A stretch of 64,000 nucleotides of DNA, from NCBI GenBank assembly GCA_026873275.1, contig JANTUC010000009.1:1798001-1862000 (forward strand). Direction: 5' to 3'. The translations under genes were made by a program, and so were the position numbers. The stretch comes from Pseudopithomyces maydicus. Lineage: Eukaryota > Ascomycota > Dothideomycetes > Pleosporales > Didymosphaeriaceae. Shown here one piece after another: positions 20,198 through 32,900 of the stretch; position 1 is the stretch's first letter, and every line of letters begins with the position of its first letter. Below the pieces are notes generated by a model. It had not been told where the DNA came from, searched no databases, and worked only from the letters and a program-made list of their open reading frames with translations.

Positions 20198-20510
20198 TTA
20201 GGCTTCTTTAGATTATTCTATTTTATGTTTAATTAGCAAGCAACTCAACGTATAAATGCTAGACCTGTGTACTATAAGTATCAAAATTCTAGGATGATAG
20301 TACAGTACTTGTTCAAAATAATTCAATGTCCTATTTATACTCGTTATAGATCTCAGAAGATGTGATAGTAGCATGTATATTTATTTATAGATATTGTATA
20401 TTATGTATCACAACTATATTGACAGATTTTTGGGTTACGGGGGACTCCTGATATTCAATCGCTGGTTCGACTGCTCTGGCTAACATATGTAAGCGGAATC
20501 TCTGGCTCAT

Positions 20511-21697
20511 CTAATCTCTCGAATTCCCCTCCCTTTCCTCTACCATGTGCATCCCCCTCCTGTTCCAGTTGCTAGAGTGTAGACTACTACTATTTCCAGT
20601 GTCCTTTGAAGGATGTTTTGTATCCAGCATCGTGGACTTGAACATCTTCTTAAAAGCGGGTGGCATCACCGGGAGGTTCGCGTTGGCTATACCGAGCAAC
20701 GGGACGATGGCAGAGAAAATGCCAATTTGTGCAAGATTGTACGTCGGATCCGACAATTCAAGTGAGTTCATGAACTTGATTCGTACAGCTGTAATGGCAA
20801 TGATGCTAGAGTCACTCTTGTCAGCTGGTGATAATATGTATAGGACTCTTTGGCTTTGGGGGAACATACATGAAGCCGACGGCAAAGATGGCAACCAAGG
20901 CAATCTTTCTGGCCACAGGCATCTGTAAATTCCACAGGACTGGCATCGGCAGTAGGATTACGATGACGTCGAGGATGAGATCGGACGTTGCGCAGCCCGA
21001 GTAAAAGGCGCTGCTGCTCCCGCAGGTGCCTGGAGTATCGCCGTACCAAAGCTTTTGGGGAGGGACACAGAACAACGCCGTCGCGAAGAAAGCTCCTATC
21101 CAAAATAGACCGCAGAGGCCCATGACAACGTAGGCGGATCGAATGAATAGTGGCTGGCGAAAAACTCGGATATAAAAGTGGAGGATGGACAGCTTGATAG
21201 TTGTAACAAGTGTAACCCACAGGAGATCGTCCGCGTACAGAAGCTATGACGCCATCTAGTCAGTCTATGGGAATAGATTGAGAAGAAACCACAACACCAA
21301 TCTCTTCGTTGCACGTAAAGATATGAGATCGAATCTCGCTCACCTTCCTGAATGTAATGGCGATCTCTGGTCCACCAACCTGCAAGACATGCGCCACTCT
21401 AAGACCAAGACCAGTCCACAAGATAAGCATCATCTCGACGGCATATCTGCCGCTCATGAGGATCTGATGGATTGTTAGTTACGAAGCAGGAAGTGGGTCT
21501 GCTATTCATTGCGCGAGTGGACTGACTGTGGCTGCGATGATCAGATAGTCATTGAGCTGGAAGTTTACACGTTGCAGCCGGCGCGACCATAACCGAAAGC
21601 CCAGAGTAATGTAACACAGAGCGAGGAGGATCGTCTCTACAATCAAGTCTGTTTTACCAGCCGTGTTGTCTTTGAAAGAATTCACAAGAGTCCCCAT
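20511..21697 (-). CDS. Fungal rhodopsin-domain integral membrane protein
   Basis: A seven-helix-type membrane protein of the fungal rhodopsin-domain family, in four exons. The chosen start MGTLVNSFKDN is followed by the first helix (DLIVETILLALCYITLGFRLW). Family-typical text follows: LNDYLIIAAT, LLYADDLLWVTLV, KLSILHFYIRVF, GLFWIGAFFATALF and CSTSD-like ATSDLILDVIVILLPMPVLW. The last exon has GIFSAIVPLLGIANANLP and a hydrophilic tail. Introns at about 21465-21520, 21250-21340 and 20825-20875 restore the frame. Members are common near secondary-metabolite clusters and at the plasma membrane, but ligand and function are unknown. An upstream in-frame methionine at 21814 is possible but gives an atypical leader. 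Confidence 0.8.
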
Positions 21698-23061
21698 GAC
21701 GATATTGTGGCCGTTGGGGCAGTCGTGGCTGTTGTTGATTGAGGAATTTACCAACAGCAGAGATCCGGTTGAATGTGGCGCCAGCTCATACTCAGCATGT
21801 GTTACACAGCACACTTATGACTGAAAACGTCAAGGGTGTTGCCCCAATACAACTGCCAAATTAATTCGCGACATGGAAATCCCCGGGCTTGTACACAGCC
21901 TTCGTCTATAGCAAATTTCTCCAAACTCACTATCAAGTCGGTTCTCGAACCCGGCAAAAATGTGTGTACGAAGGAGACGCCGGAGTCCTTTACAATACCG
22001 ACTCTAGGATGGGAAGGTAACTGTCGGATGGTCTGCGCTTTGACGCCCAAGACGTACGAGAGAAGCGGACTCCGAGTAGCCGAGACAAGTTCGGCACCGG
22101 GTGAGATAATATGCATCAGGTGCAGTGTAACACATGCTCTACACGTAAGCCTCACCTCTTCGACACCAATTACAGACCCGCCAAGAAATGTTACATCCTG
22201 GTCTTCGTTTGAACCCTGCACAGTAAGCGAAGGATCTCCGCCCCGTAACCTTGCAGCGGCCCGCACGCACTAATGTTCTTTCAGTGAGTAGGCTACCTCC
22301 GCGTTTTTCAACCTAAGCTGACATGATCAGATTTGTCATGAGGTGAGGAACTTTGTAATGGAATGAGTAGCGTTGCAATAGAGTGAGTATCGTTGTTAAG
22401 GAGTGAATAACGCGTGCTTGAATACAAGCCTTGCGGTTGGTCTGTCGGACCCAACAGCATCGTTATAGTGCTCGTGCAATGCAAAGGGACGCTTAAGTGA
22501 CAAATCCAACATCAAATCTCTCGCACGAGGCTGAAGGATGCGGGAACTACCGTGCAGCAAATGCAAGCGCTACTCCGGCGAATTATAACGGGGTCTCGTG
22601 GCGATGATGCACGATCCCTGTTAGAACTACAGCAGGGCGATTCCTGAAGTCCGTATGCACGAAGACATTTCGGGCGTTGTTATCACCGCATGCGCTATCG
22701 CTACAGATCCATTGGTCTGTGTGTTTGGATCAAACAGCCCTTCGTTACAAAGAGAAGGAAAACTCACTCAATATTGAGGATTGATCATAGCCAATTGAAA
22801 GTAGCTCTGTCGGGTGAAAAGGGAAAGAATGTTATCTCTGCCATATGTTCTGAATCGTCTGATGCATCTTCATCACTTTTGCCACTGAACCCGGCTATTT
22901 GCGGCAATAAAAAAACACTGCAAAGGAGCCTGACATTGTTTTGGTATACACATTACCACGAGTTTATAATCTTCAGTACTAACGACTAATAAATCTACGA
23001 ATTTGTAACTATCAGCTGGAATGATCCAGTCTCATTAGCAGGACAAGGAAAACATGGTTCT
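21698..23061. other. Intergenic region between membrane protein and oxidase genes
   Basis: Overlapping open frames of about 150 codons exist on both strands at 21802-22273, but neither has a recognisable domain, intron pattern or family motif. Between 22340 and 22415 there are three degenerate GAGTGA-type repeats (gaatgagtagcgttg and similar). I see no gene that I can support. Confidence 0.5.
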
Positions 23062-24748
23062 CTACGCGATCGGAGCATAGAAGCTGAACTTGTGCTTGGG
23101 ATCGTACTTCTTCTTGAGCGCACGTAGCTTGTCTTGACGCCACTGTTCCGAACCGTACCAGTTCTTTGTAGTCTCGCCACCAAATGCGTAGTTAACATAA
23201 GTGTCAAGGTTCTTCATGCCGCTTCCCTGGAAAAGCTTCTGTCTCAGCGATTCACCCAAATCTCTAGCCTGCTTATCGAGTTCTTTCCCAGCTTTCTGAT
23301 AGATAATGAGGGGAGCGACCAGGAGATGGTTCTCACGGAACGGGTAAGCAGTAGAATCGCTCGGAATAGCCTGAACACCCTGGAGTGGGTAACCTTCGAA
23401 CAAGAATAGAGAACCGTTCAAAGCAGGAACCTTTTTGAGGGTCGATGAGAAAAGATCGTAGACCTCACGTTGCGACTTTGTGTTGTAGGTCATCAGGTCG
23501 ATGGGGTAACGAGTGTTGACGAGCCCAGGCACCTTCTGGCATGGTAGCGAATCAAGCGCGTTGCCAGTCCACTCGGGAAGGAGAGTGTAGTCCCCAGAGC
23601 CGTTCTGAGAAACCAAGGGACCAAGTGCAGTAAACGGCGCAGTGTACTTTGTGTCAACTGCTGTAGCGCCTTCTTGCAAGATGAAGAACATGATAACAGG
23701 CTGGTGTTTGTCAGTGATCTATCGCTTGAACGCTAATAATCTGAGCACTCACGTTTTCCGGATCGATGTCGGGGCTGTTGAAAAAGAAGGAGTACTCCAT
23801 GATGTCCACAGGCTGAGTTCCGTTCTTCAAAAGGTTGTCGTTGATAGCGCCGTAGAGACCTTCGACGCTCTTCCCACTGAAGATGAAACTCTGGTAGGCC
23901 CAGGTGGGATGCACGACATCATAGATCTTGGATGTTACAGAGGTGACGATACCGAAATTATGACCAGCACCTTGCATGGCCCACCACAGGTCAGAGGTGC
24001 GATCGATTGTGTTGATGGAACCATCAGCCCGTACAATGTTCATCGAAACAAACTGATCCGCGATAAGGCCATGGCGACCCTGCAAGAAGCCATGCCCGCC
24101 CCCTAGGCCAGGGCCGAGCATGCTAACGCATTCGCAACCTCCAGTGACTATGGGTAGCATGTTAGCAGCTTTACGCTTAGGGTACTTCGCAAGACACATA
24201 CCAGTTTGTTTCTTTGCTGCCCAGAGAGTTTCTGTCACCTTCTTAGACTGGACGCCGCCCCCAAACGTTGCCGTCTTGCCATCTTTCGCGATTTTGATCT
24301 TGTTCAGGCTGCGCATCCAGATCTCGATACCGTTTTTAACACCCCCTACTGTTGTGATTGCTCCATGACCGCTGTTGACCGCAATAAATGGAATGCCGCG
24401 CTCGTTGGCATATTTTACCGTCTCAGCAACATCATTCTCGGTAGCAGGCTCAACCGTAATAGTAACGTTTGGTGCGTCGAGAGTGGACCATCTGGTCGTA
24501 GACAGACTGAATTCGTTTGAGCCGGGAAAATAAATCTGGGCGCCGCTCGAGAGTCGACTGGCTAGACCAGGTGCTTTGTCTTCTTGACAGAAACGACCGA
24601 TGAGCGTGTTCTCGGCGCCTGCCGGAAGAGAGCTGCAAAAGGAACCCATTGCCCAAGCTGCAAGGCCGATGGCAACCTCCATCTTGTATCTGCGCGTGGT
24701 AGAGCTGCGCTGGGGAAACACGAACGCGGAGAAAGAAGGCCTGTCCAT
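23062..24748 (-). CDS. Secreted berberine-bridge-like FAD-linked oxidase
   Basis: An FAD-dependent oxidase of the BBE/solanapyrone-synthase type. Two introns are removed: a 54-bp one with a GCTAAC branch site and CATAG acceptor (about 24145-24198), and one of about 52 bp (23699-23750). The mature protein of about 540 residues has the FAD-binding module with VNSGHGAITT (candidate flavin-linked His), GGCECVSMLGPGLGGGHG (Cys at the second linkage position) and GRHGLIADQF, and ends in the BBE C-terminal motif KYDPKHKFSFYAP. Either ATG at 24748 or the one at 24682 (MEVAIGLAAWAMGSF) gives an N-terminal hydrophobic signal peptide, so it is probably secreted or vesicular. It lies divergent to the P450 in the polyketide cluster and probably oxidises or cyclises the product. 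Confidence 0.88.
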
Positions 24749-25484
24749 GATGAAACAAAAGTCAGCCTGCGCCGCAGCAATGCCCTGTGCTCCAATGTAA
24801 CGTTTGTGCGACTAACAAAGCAGTCCGTCGAGGTTCGATCGCTACATATAAATACATACCGCTGAACGGTTCACTGACCTCAAATCTTCCCGCCTGAGGC
24901 GTTTTTAGCGTGAGGAGTGCACGAGTCGTGGTTTTAGCGATGTCCCGCGAGCACTTTGAGGGGCGGCAGCGGGAGCGAGCGTGGCGCATCCCCTGGGATT
25001 CTCGTAAACCTGCATGATGTTCCGCCACCGGTTGGCCCTTGCTCCTGGAGTTCCGTTCCATTCCTTCTCGAAATGAATATTGGATCATGCCCGAGGAATC
25101 CCTGATATGCGCCAGTAAGATTCAATCCCTGGCAAGGACGCGCACGTGGGTCGGTCCAGGCACTCCACACCTGTCAGAAAACGAGACGGGCTTAGTCTAG
25201 CCCGAGAACGGCAATCTGAGAAACCGTGCCTTTGACGGACATCTTATGGTAGCAATAAGGCAGAAGAGACAATGTCTTGGAGTGCCTTTGGCCTTGGATA
25301 TATTGCCTGTGGGAATCGTTTGATTCGTCAAGCACATTTCTCCACCTATCGGGTTTCTTGGCAAGTTCTGGAGCTGGTGCGCTCACGAGAACATGGCTAG
25401 ACTATATATCGTCCATGTACAAGGGGTTCAGCCACCATTATATGCAAGGCCTACCTAGATACTTCGTTCATCACGGCGTCCAAC
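24749..25484. promoter_or_regulatory. Shared divergent promoter region, oxidase and P450
   Basis: 736 bp separate the ATG of the oxidase (minus) from that of the P450 (plus). Short ORFs here are unsupported. A common regulator could act on both sides, but I cannot assign a binding motif. Confidence 0.45.
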
Positions 25485-27274
25485 ATGTTCCTTGACGCCA
25501 TGTGGGACGATCTACGTCCGATTTTGAACAACGCCAACCCGTATGTTCAGCTAGTACTTGTTATTTTTATAACCTCACACCTGGTCAAAACGCTTGCCCA
25601 AACCTTCCGTGGGTCGAAGGAAGACGATCCCCTGGCCAGAAGCGGGCTGCTTGATTTCTTCTCGTGGCTACTACCCCAATTCGACTGGGCACACAACGGG
25701 TCCAAACGCATCCATGATGCATTCAACAGAGTATGGCATAGTGATACAATTTGAGGATATTGGACTGAATCATGCAAAGCACCCCGACAAGATATTTCGG
25801 TTACCATCTCGGGATAGGACCCAGATCATCCTACCGCCGCGATTCCTTGACGAAATCAAAGATCTGCCTAGGAATGTGATGGACGTCGGCAAAGCTACGT
25901 CAGACGTACGATTTCAATGGATGTTCTTTCTAACATAATCTGACTGTGTATAGTTCTTTGTTGGCAATTGGACCACGATGAACACTGATGTTTTTGGCCA
26001 TGCCACTGTCGACGCGGTTTCTGCGCAGTACATATCCCGGATGAACCATCAGATTGCACCGTCGCTGGATGAAGCAAATGTTGCGTTTAATGAGGCATTT
26101 GAAGACTTTCCAGGTGAATAAGACGCGTCGCACTGGGGAATCTCTAAGTAGCTGACAAACAATAGACTGGACCGCTGTGACGCTACAACCTACGCTATTG
26201 CCCCTAGTCGCACAGACGGTAGCAAGAACAGTAGTCGGGCCGGAGCTATGCCGGGAACGCGACTGGGCTCGTTCAGTGATAGAATTCTCGCAGAACGTGT
26301 TCATGTCGGCTGTGTATCTGAAACTAGGCCCTAAGTTCCTGCGACCCTTGATCACGATCCTCCTGCCGCAGACCTATCGCATCCGTAGATACCGTCGCAG
26401 AATACTCGAATTCGTATCGCCTCTTATCGAACAGGCTCTGCAAGCAAAGGAGTTAGGAACTGGGTACCAAAAGGAGTCTGAGCTGAAAACTTCGGTGGAA
26501 TGGCTGGTACAGCTTTCACCTAAAGACGAAGCAACACCCGAAATGATTACCCATCGACTCACCGGTATTAGTTTCGGCGCTTCCCATACAACTAGCGCAC
26601 ACATAACAAATTGCATATTGGATTTGGCCAACGAGTTTGATAAATATGCAGGACCTTTAAGGGAAGAAATTGAGACGGTACTAGGGCCTGATATAACGGA
26701 AATAACGGGTGCTCATCTTTCAAAGATGTGGAAATTGGACAGTTTCATGAAGGAATCGCAACGATTCCATCCTATTTCGTTATGTATGTTACATGCTTTA
26801 TTTGTTTGACAGTTTTCTCACACCCATCGTCTCTATGACACTAATCATTCCATAGTATCTGTTAATCGGACGGTAATGCAGCCTTATCGATTGTCTTCAG
26901 GGACAGTCCTTCCGAAAGGTGCGCACGTATCGTTTGCCGGTGGAGCAATGTCGCAGAGCGACACGTACATCAAGGATGCTCAGCGATTCGATGGCTTTCG
27001 ATTCGAGAGGATGCGGCGCAACCCCGTTCAAGACCACCATGGACTACAATTTACCTCTTCGTACGAAGGTACGCTTCACTTTGGACATGGGCGGCAGCAA
27101 TGTCCTGGGCGATTCTTAGGATCTGCTGTCAGCAAAATTATTCTCATCAAGGTCTTACAACGTTACGACTTACGGTTGATGCCGGGGACAAGCAGACCAA
27201 AGGACATGACGTTCATGGATATGGTTGTACCTAATCCAGATTGTCAGGTGATGTTTAGAGATCGAGCTTTGTAG
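25485..27274 (+). CDS. Cytochrome P450 monooxygenase of the polyketide cluster
   Basis: Five exons; introns at 25731-25779, 25906-25953, 26114-26165 and 26784-26855 all have GT..AG ends and restore one frame of about 520 residues. An N-terminal anchor helix (VQLVLVIFITSHLV) places it on the ER membrane. The I-helix region reads SFGASHTTSAHI. The K-helix ExxR is KESQR, and the haem loop FGHGRQQCPGRFLG contains the Cys ligand. A C-terminal FMDMVVPNPDCQVMFR is typical of fungal clan P450s that hydroxylate terpenoid or polyketide substrates. It is transcribed in tandem with the methyltransferase and synthase. The substrate is inferred from the cluster only. Confidence 0.9.
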
Positions 27275-27721
27275 TTTTGTCGATCTAGAACTAAGCTTAG
27301 CGTATCTAATTTAATTATTTGGGTAGCTTACAACGATCTTGTAGCTAGTGCTGTCTCGGGCTTGGTTCTACATATGAGGATTTGGACTTCAAGCCTCGGT
27401 ACCCATCCTGAATCTTGAAAAGGCCTCTATCGGCCTTGCGTTCCCAATATACTAGTCAGAATTGGGAAAGTATTAATGTGACTGGATATCTGATGCTACA
27501 TGATTTCTTGAGCCAAACACCGAAAAATCGGGGTAACTGAGTTCAGCCCCCGCATATTGGTGCATTCATGGTGGATAACTTATAATCACGTGACATGTCC
27601 ATCGCCCGGGCGAAGAGTCAGGGAGTCAATTGCCCACATCAATATAAAAACTGGCATTCTACGGTGAGAAATTTCAAATCCATCAACCTTTTCCATTACA
27701 TTGCATATCAATCTTTTCATC

Positions 27722-29277
27722 ATGACGAGCGACAAGCAGGAAGTACGATCCTACTATATTGTGGACCTACTTTCGAATCATTGACTAATTGTCTCTTCTT
27801 AGTCTCTTCTCCTCCAGAATGCCCGGGAAATCCAGAAGCAGACAGATGCACTGGTCAAGTACCTGGAAAATAGGGGCATAGAGGAACCCAATTTCTCCGC
27901 TTCCTCCCCAGCACATGCTGCGGACGATGAATATGATGCTCTCAGCACCAAGGTTGTGCAAGCTGCGGAGGACCTGATTCTACTCACCAAAGGACCCTTG
28001 CAATGGCTTCGGACATTCATATGCTGTCAACATGACCTAGGAGCCTGGCAGATTGCCCTGCGCTTCAATCTGTTCACGATTGTTCCACTCGATGGCACAA
28101 TGTCCGTTGATGAAGTAGCCTCCGTGGCCAAAGTAGATGGTGACCGGATTGGGCATGTATTGAAACTTCTCGCATCCCAGCGCTGTTTTCAGGAGGTGGA
28201 AGAAGATGTTTTCGAGCATACGGCTTTATCCGCATTCGTTGCGAAGAACCACGATGTCCGCGCAACACTTGCCTTTCAGTAGGTGCCCACATCATGCAGT
28301 CGGCACTCCCGGCTTACCTAGACAGGGCCGACGAGATATTCGAAGCAGCATCCTTGATGGCAACTGCCGTTGAGAAGGCGCCTGAAAGTCTGGACGTCGC
28401 TCAAAGTGCCTTCCAGCTCCGCTTTGGCATGACTCCGTACCAATGGTATAATCTAAACCCCGAGCGCGGATCTCGCTTTGCGGCAGCAATGGCTGGTTAT
28501 GGACAAAGTACGTCTGGCACACTGCATAATCGTCACACTCTAATCTGTATCTTAGTGCATAACGACCCGAAAGGATTGCGCGATCGTTTCCCCTGGGAAG
28601 AGCTAGGCGATGCTCTAGTGGTGGACGTCGGTGGAGGCAGTGGTCATATTTCCCAGTACTTGGCTCACGTAAGTTTCACAGTCATCCTGTCAGCGATTTC
28701 GCCTTCTCACTGCATCACCTGCACAGGAGTTTCCACGACTCAACTTCATTGTTCAAGATTACAATGAAATCATGTTGGAGCAAGGCCCCAAAAGAGACAA
28801 GTTCCAATCGATACAGGAACGTGTGTCATTCATGCGGTATGATTTCTACGAGCCGCAGCCAATCCACAATGCGCGTCTCTTCCTCCTGCGTCAAGTGATC
28901 CACAATTACAGCGACGATAAAACCGTGCGAATCTTCAAGTCGTTTGTCCCTGCCTTGGAAAAGTCCGCGGTTGGTACAGGGTTATTGATTAACGACATGA
29001 TCCTTCCTGGCCCCAACACTAAGCCGAAAGTCGAGGAGCACGGCCTACGCCAGATCGACATGGCTATGCTTGGCGGCTACTCTGCCAAGCAGCGAACCCT
29101 CAAAGAGTTTGCTAACCTCTTGAGCACGGCCGACGAACGTTTGAAGGTGGGTCACCTATCCGACCGATTCCCGAAATCTTGATATTGACCAAGGGTTCAC
29201 GCTAATCCATGAACTAGATCGTAAAGGTACACGGCGAAGGAGTTCTAGGCCTCATCGAAGTGCAACTCCTCCGATAA
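27722..29277 (+). CDS. SAM-dependent O-methyltransferase of the cluster
   Basis: A plant-type (class II) small-molecule O-methyltransferase of about 400 residues. The start MTSDKQE sits before a 60-bp intron. Further introns include 28279-28325 (GTAGGT..ACAG), which joins RATLAFQ to ADEIFEAAS, then short ones near 28508-28556 and 28671-28727, and a last one at about 29145-29218. A winged-helix-like N-terminal part (HVLKLLASQRCF) precedes the SAM motif VVDVGGGSGHIS. The catalytic His is probably in LRQVIHNYSDD. The C-terminus is VKVHGEGVLGLIEVQLLR. It sits 448 bp after the P450 and 664 bp before the synthase on the same strand, consistent with methylating the polyketide or an enol hydroxyl. 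Confidence 0.9.
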
Positions 29278-29940
29278 GTTTACTTAGTTGCCTGATTGGG
29301 TGGAAAGGGGAAGAGTGAGGGTCAATCTAGTCCGATTTGCCCACAAGGCTCTGCTATCACCGAGATGAATCGTTCGTCTGCTTCTGGGCGCGTTTAAGAA
29401 AAAATAGTGGGTCCTTTAATCAATACATGCCCACTGAACACTCCGGCCCTCGTATGTCAGGCAGATAGTGTGAATCGATGTCCGTGATTCTTGTTTAGCT
29501 TTTCCGATTCTAGATGTCACGGCGATGATGCAGTGCAACGTGCCCTATCTGACACGTTAACATCAAGGAAGCTGATCATTTGCCTGCTTCTGGATGATAG
29601 ACAGCGGGTCCCTTGATCAACCACTTCCTCCTCAAACCGAATGGAAGTCCGTGCTCCTGATTTAGGCATCAGTAGATATTTCGGCGTATACATGCCGAGA
29701 GCAATATGGAAGGTTGTACAAGCCCGAACATGCGCGCTATTCACAGTACCGATTTGGTTAATCTGCAGAATTACCGATCACTACACGCCCGGCTGCTTGT
29801 AATCAGTTAGCGTGTAAGCTAGCCCACTATCAACGGGCTTGATGTTAGCTTTCAAAGTTGAAAGGTCTCGAGATGAAAGCTATCGTCGGTTTATGCAGTG
29901 AGGGAATTCCAGGACATCATTGCACAGTAACCCAGAGAAT

Positions 29941-32900
29941 ATGGGCGTCACTTCTGGGAATGGAACAGCAACTGCCACAAGTAGCAATCAAAATGTAGAA
30001 CCAATTGCTGTGGTGGGAATGGGTACCGTTGATCACTTTCTTCTCGTTCGATGCTGGCTGACTTTTGGAAAACAGGATGCCGATGGCCTGGAGGAGTACG
30101 GACACCTTCTCAACTTTGGGATCTACTCAAAGCAAAAAGATCCGGGTGGGTTGAATTCGATCCGAATCACATCAACGTAAAAGGCTTCTATCATCCCGAT
30201 GGCCAGAGACCAGGTGGGATGGTTACCAAAGGTGGCTATCTGTTACAAGAGGATCCACGGAATTTCGATCACTCATTCTTTGGAATCAATGCGACCGAAG
30301 CTTTATCAATGGATCCAGCTCAGCGCAAGCTTTTGGAAGTGACCTATGAAGCATTCGAAAGTGCTGGCGAATCTTTGGAATCTCTCTCAGGTTCAAGGAC
30401 AGGTGTTTTCGTGGGCAATTTCAACAACGAACATCAACTGATGCAATTCCGGGATCAAGAGCTCACATTACCGTACGTAGTGACGGGTGGCGGACCTACT
30501 ATACTCAGTAATCGCATCAACCATGTATTCAATCTCATCGGTCCGAGGTGAGGCAACATTCCCAGACAGTGATGATCTTCGTTCTAAACGTAATAGTCTT
30601 GTCGTCGATACCGCATGCTCAGCGTCAATGTACGCCTTACATCTTGCTGTAATGGCATTGCGCAACGGAGATTGTGATGCTGCTATTGTAGCGGGTAGTA
30701 ATCTTATTCTTGGACCTGACAACCAAATATTTGTTTCTAGGCTAGGTGCTGCATCGCCCACGTCAAAATGTCACACCTTTGATATCGCAGCCGACGGTTA
30801 TGGGAGGGCAGAAGGCTATGGGGCAATCTACATCAAGCGAGTAAAAGATGCCATCAACGCCAATGATCCAATTCGCGCACTGGTTAGAGGCACATCATTC
30901 AATGCCAACGGGAAAACGGGCGGCATTTCTCATCCAAGTTCTGAGGGGCAGGAGGCTGTGATTCGACAAGCTTACAAGGCTGCGGGTGATCTGGACCCGA
31001 ATCTCACTGGATACTTCGAGTGTCACGGTACAGGAACACCAGTGGGAGATCCTATTGAAGTAGCAGCGATTGGAAAAGTGTTTGCATCTGGACGAGAAAA
31101 TAGCCCACTACTTATTGGCTCGGTAAGTCAAATTCGACAAGACATGGAGTTTCTTATGACTCACAAACGTAGATCAAGCCTCAACTAGGTCATAGCGAAG
31201 CTGCAAGCGGCATGTCACAGATTATGAAGGCGATACTCGCTATGGAAAATAATGAGATACCTGCAACTATTGGGATTAAACGCTTCAACCCAGCTATAGA
31301 CTTCGCCGGGGCAAGAGTCAAAGTCGTGACTGAAACGACACCATGGCCCAAAGACCTTCTTCGAAGAGTCAGCATCAACTCGTTCGGGTATGGAGGCGCC
31401 AATGCGCATTGCATTATCGAGCATCCCAGTGTGCTGTTGCCACATTATCAGCGTAGAGGATTTCCCTGTCAAATACGATGCCGACCCTTCATCAATCTTC
31501 TACTTACGGCCATACGAATGGTTCGACTACTAACGGTAATATGAATGGTTCGACTACCAATGGTCATACATATGGGTCTGCCACCAATGGTCATACGAAT
31601 GGGTCTACCACCAATGATCTTACGAATGGTATCTCGGCCAACACTGATCAGAGTAACGGTCCAGAAAAAGGTGAAACAAATGGGATCGACCACCCGATCT
31701 CGCCAGATGCGTGGCCAGTGTCTGCATCACTCATTCCTAGCGAACAATCAAAAGCGCGCCCATTAGTCCTAGTTCCGTTCTCAGCGCATGATGATAAAGC
31801 ACTGGAAGCTAATGTTACCGAGCTTTCAAAGGTCTCGAGCAACTATAGGCTACCTGATCTTTTGTACAGTCTCAGCCATCGCAAGTCGCATTTCTCACGG
31901 CGCGGCTTTCTTGTGGGAGACGCCCAGAAAATGACCGATGAGATGAAGCCCAAGTCCCTCATACGCGGCAAAGTAACCAATTCTGCATCGCGAAGAGTTG
32001 GATTTGTTTTTACTGGCCAAGGCGCTCAATGGGCAACCATGGGTGCGAGATTGATACCTGAGTACAAAGTGGTTGAAGAAACAATCTCCTACCTAGACAT
32101 TGTTCTTGGTCAATTATCCCAAAAGCCTTCATGGACCATCATGAAAGCCCTCGAAGAACCATTCGAAACAAGTTGTATCAATGAGCCCTCGGTATCCCAG
32201 ACGGTTTGCACGGCGCTACAAATCGCACTGGTGAATCTTCTAAAAGAGTGGGGCATTGACCCGGTGGCAACCGTGGGGCACTCGTCTGGAGAAATAGCTG
32301 CTAGTTATGCAGCAGGTCGTCTAAAGGCCAGCGAAGCAATCGTGCTCGCATACTTCCGTGGTCAGGCGGTTGCCAAAAATACCAGGAAAGGTCTGATGCT
32401 AGTCGTCGGGATGAGCGTTGAACAACTACAGCCTTACCTAGCTGGCTACGAACAGGACGTCAAGATTGCCGCCATCAACTCTTTCAAAACGGTAACGCTT
32501 TCTGGTGAAGTTGATGCTATTCAAGCCTTGGCTACAGCATTTGCTAAGGACAATGCATTCCACCGTGTGCTTGAGACAGGCTACAATGCGTACCACTCCC
32601 ATCACATGTCGGCGCTAGGTGAAGACTACGAGGCCAGTGTAGCGATAGGCCTAGATGAAGTGGCTTCACGAACGAAGGAGGAGACTGGGCGTCCAAATGT
32701 CCCTTGGATTTCTACAGTGACACCCTACAAAGAAGTTTCTTCTGTCTCCCCAAGATACTGGCGACAGAATCTCGAATCGCCTGTCCGGTTTGTTCAGGCT
32801 ATTGAGAGACTCACAGTAGATGACTTGGTTGACATTTGCGTTGAGGTTGGCCCACACTCTGCTTTGACTAGTCTCTTCAAACAGATTCGAACGGACATGG

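Noticed and set aside
21802..22273. Overlapping 150-codon ORFs on both strands
   Set aside because: No family motif, splice signals or composition favour either strand; they are probably chance open frames upstream of the membrane-protein gene.
28258..28330. Frameshift in the O-methyltransferase
   Set aside because: A normal 47-bp intron (28279-28325) joins RATLAFQ to ADEIFEAAS in the family register.
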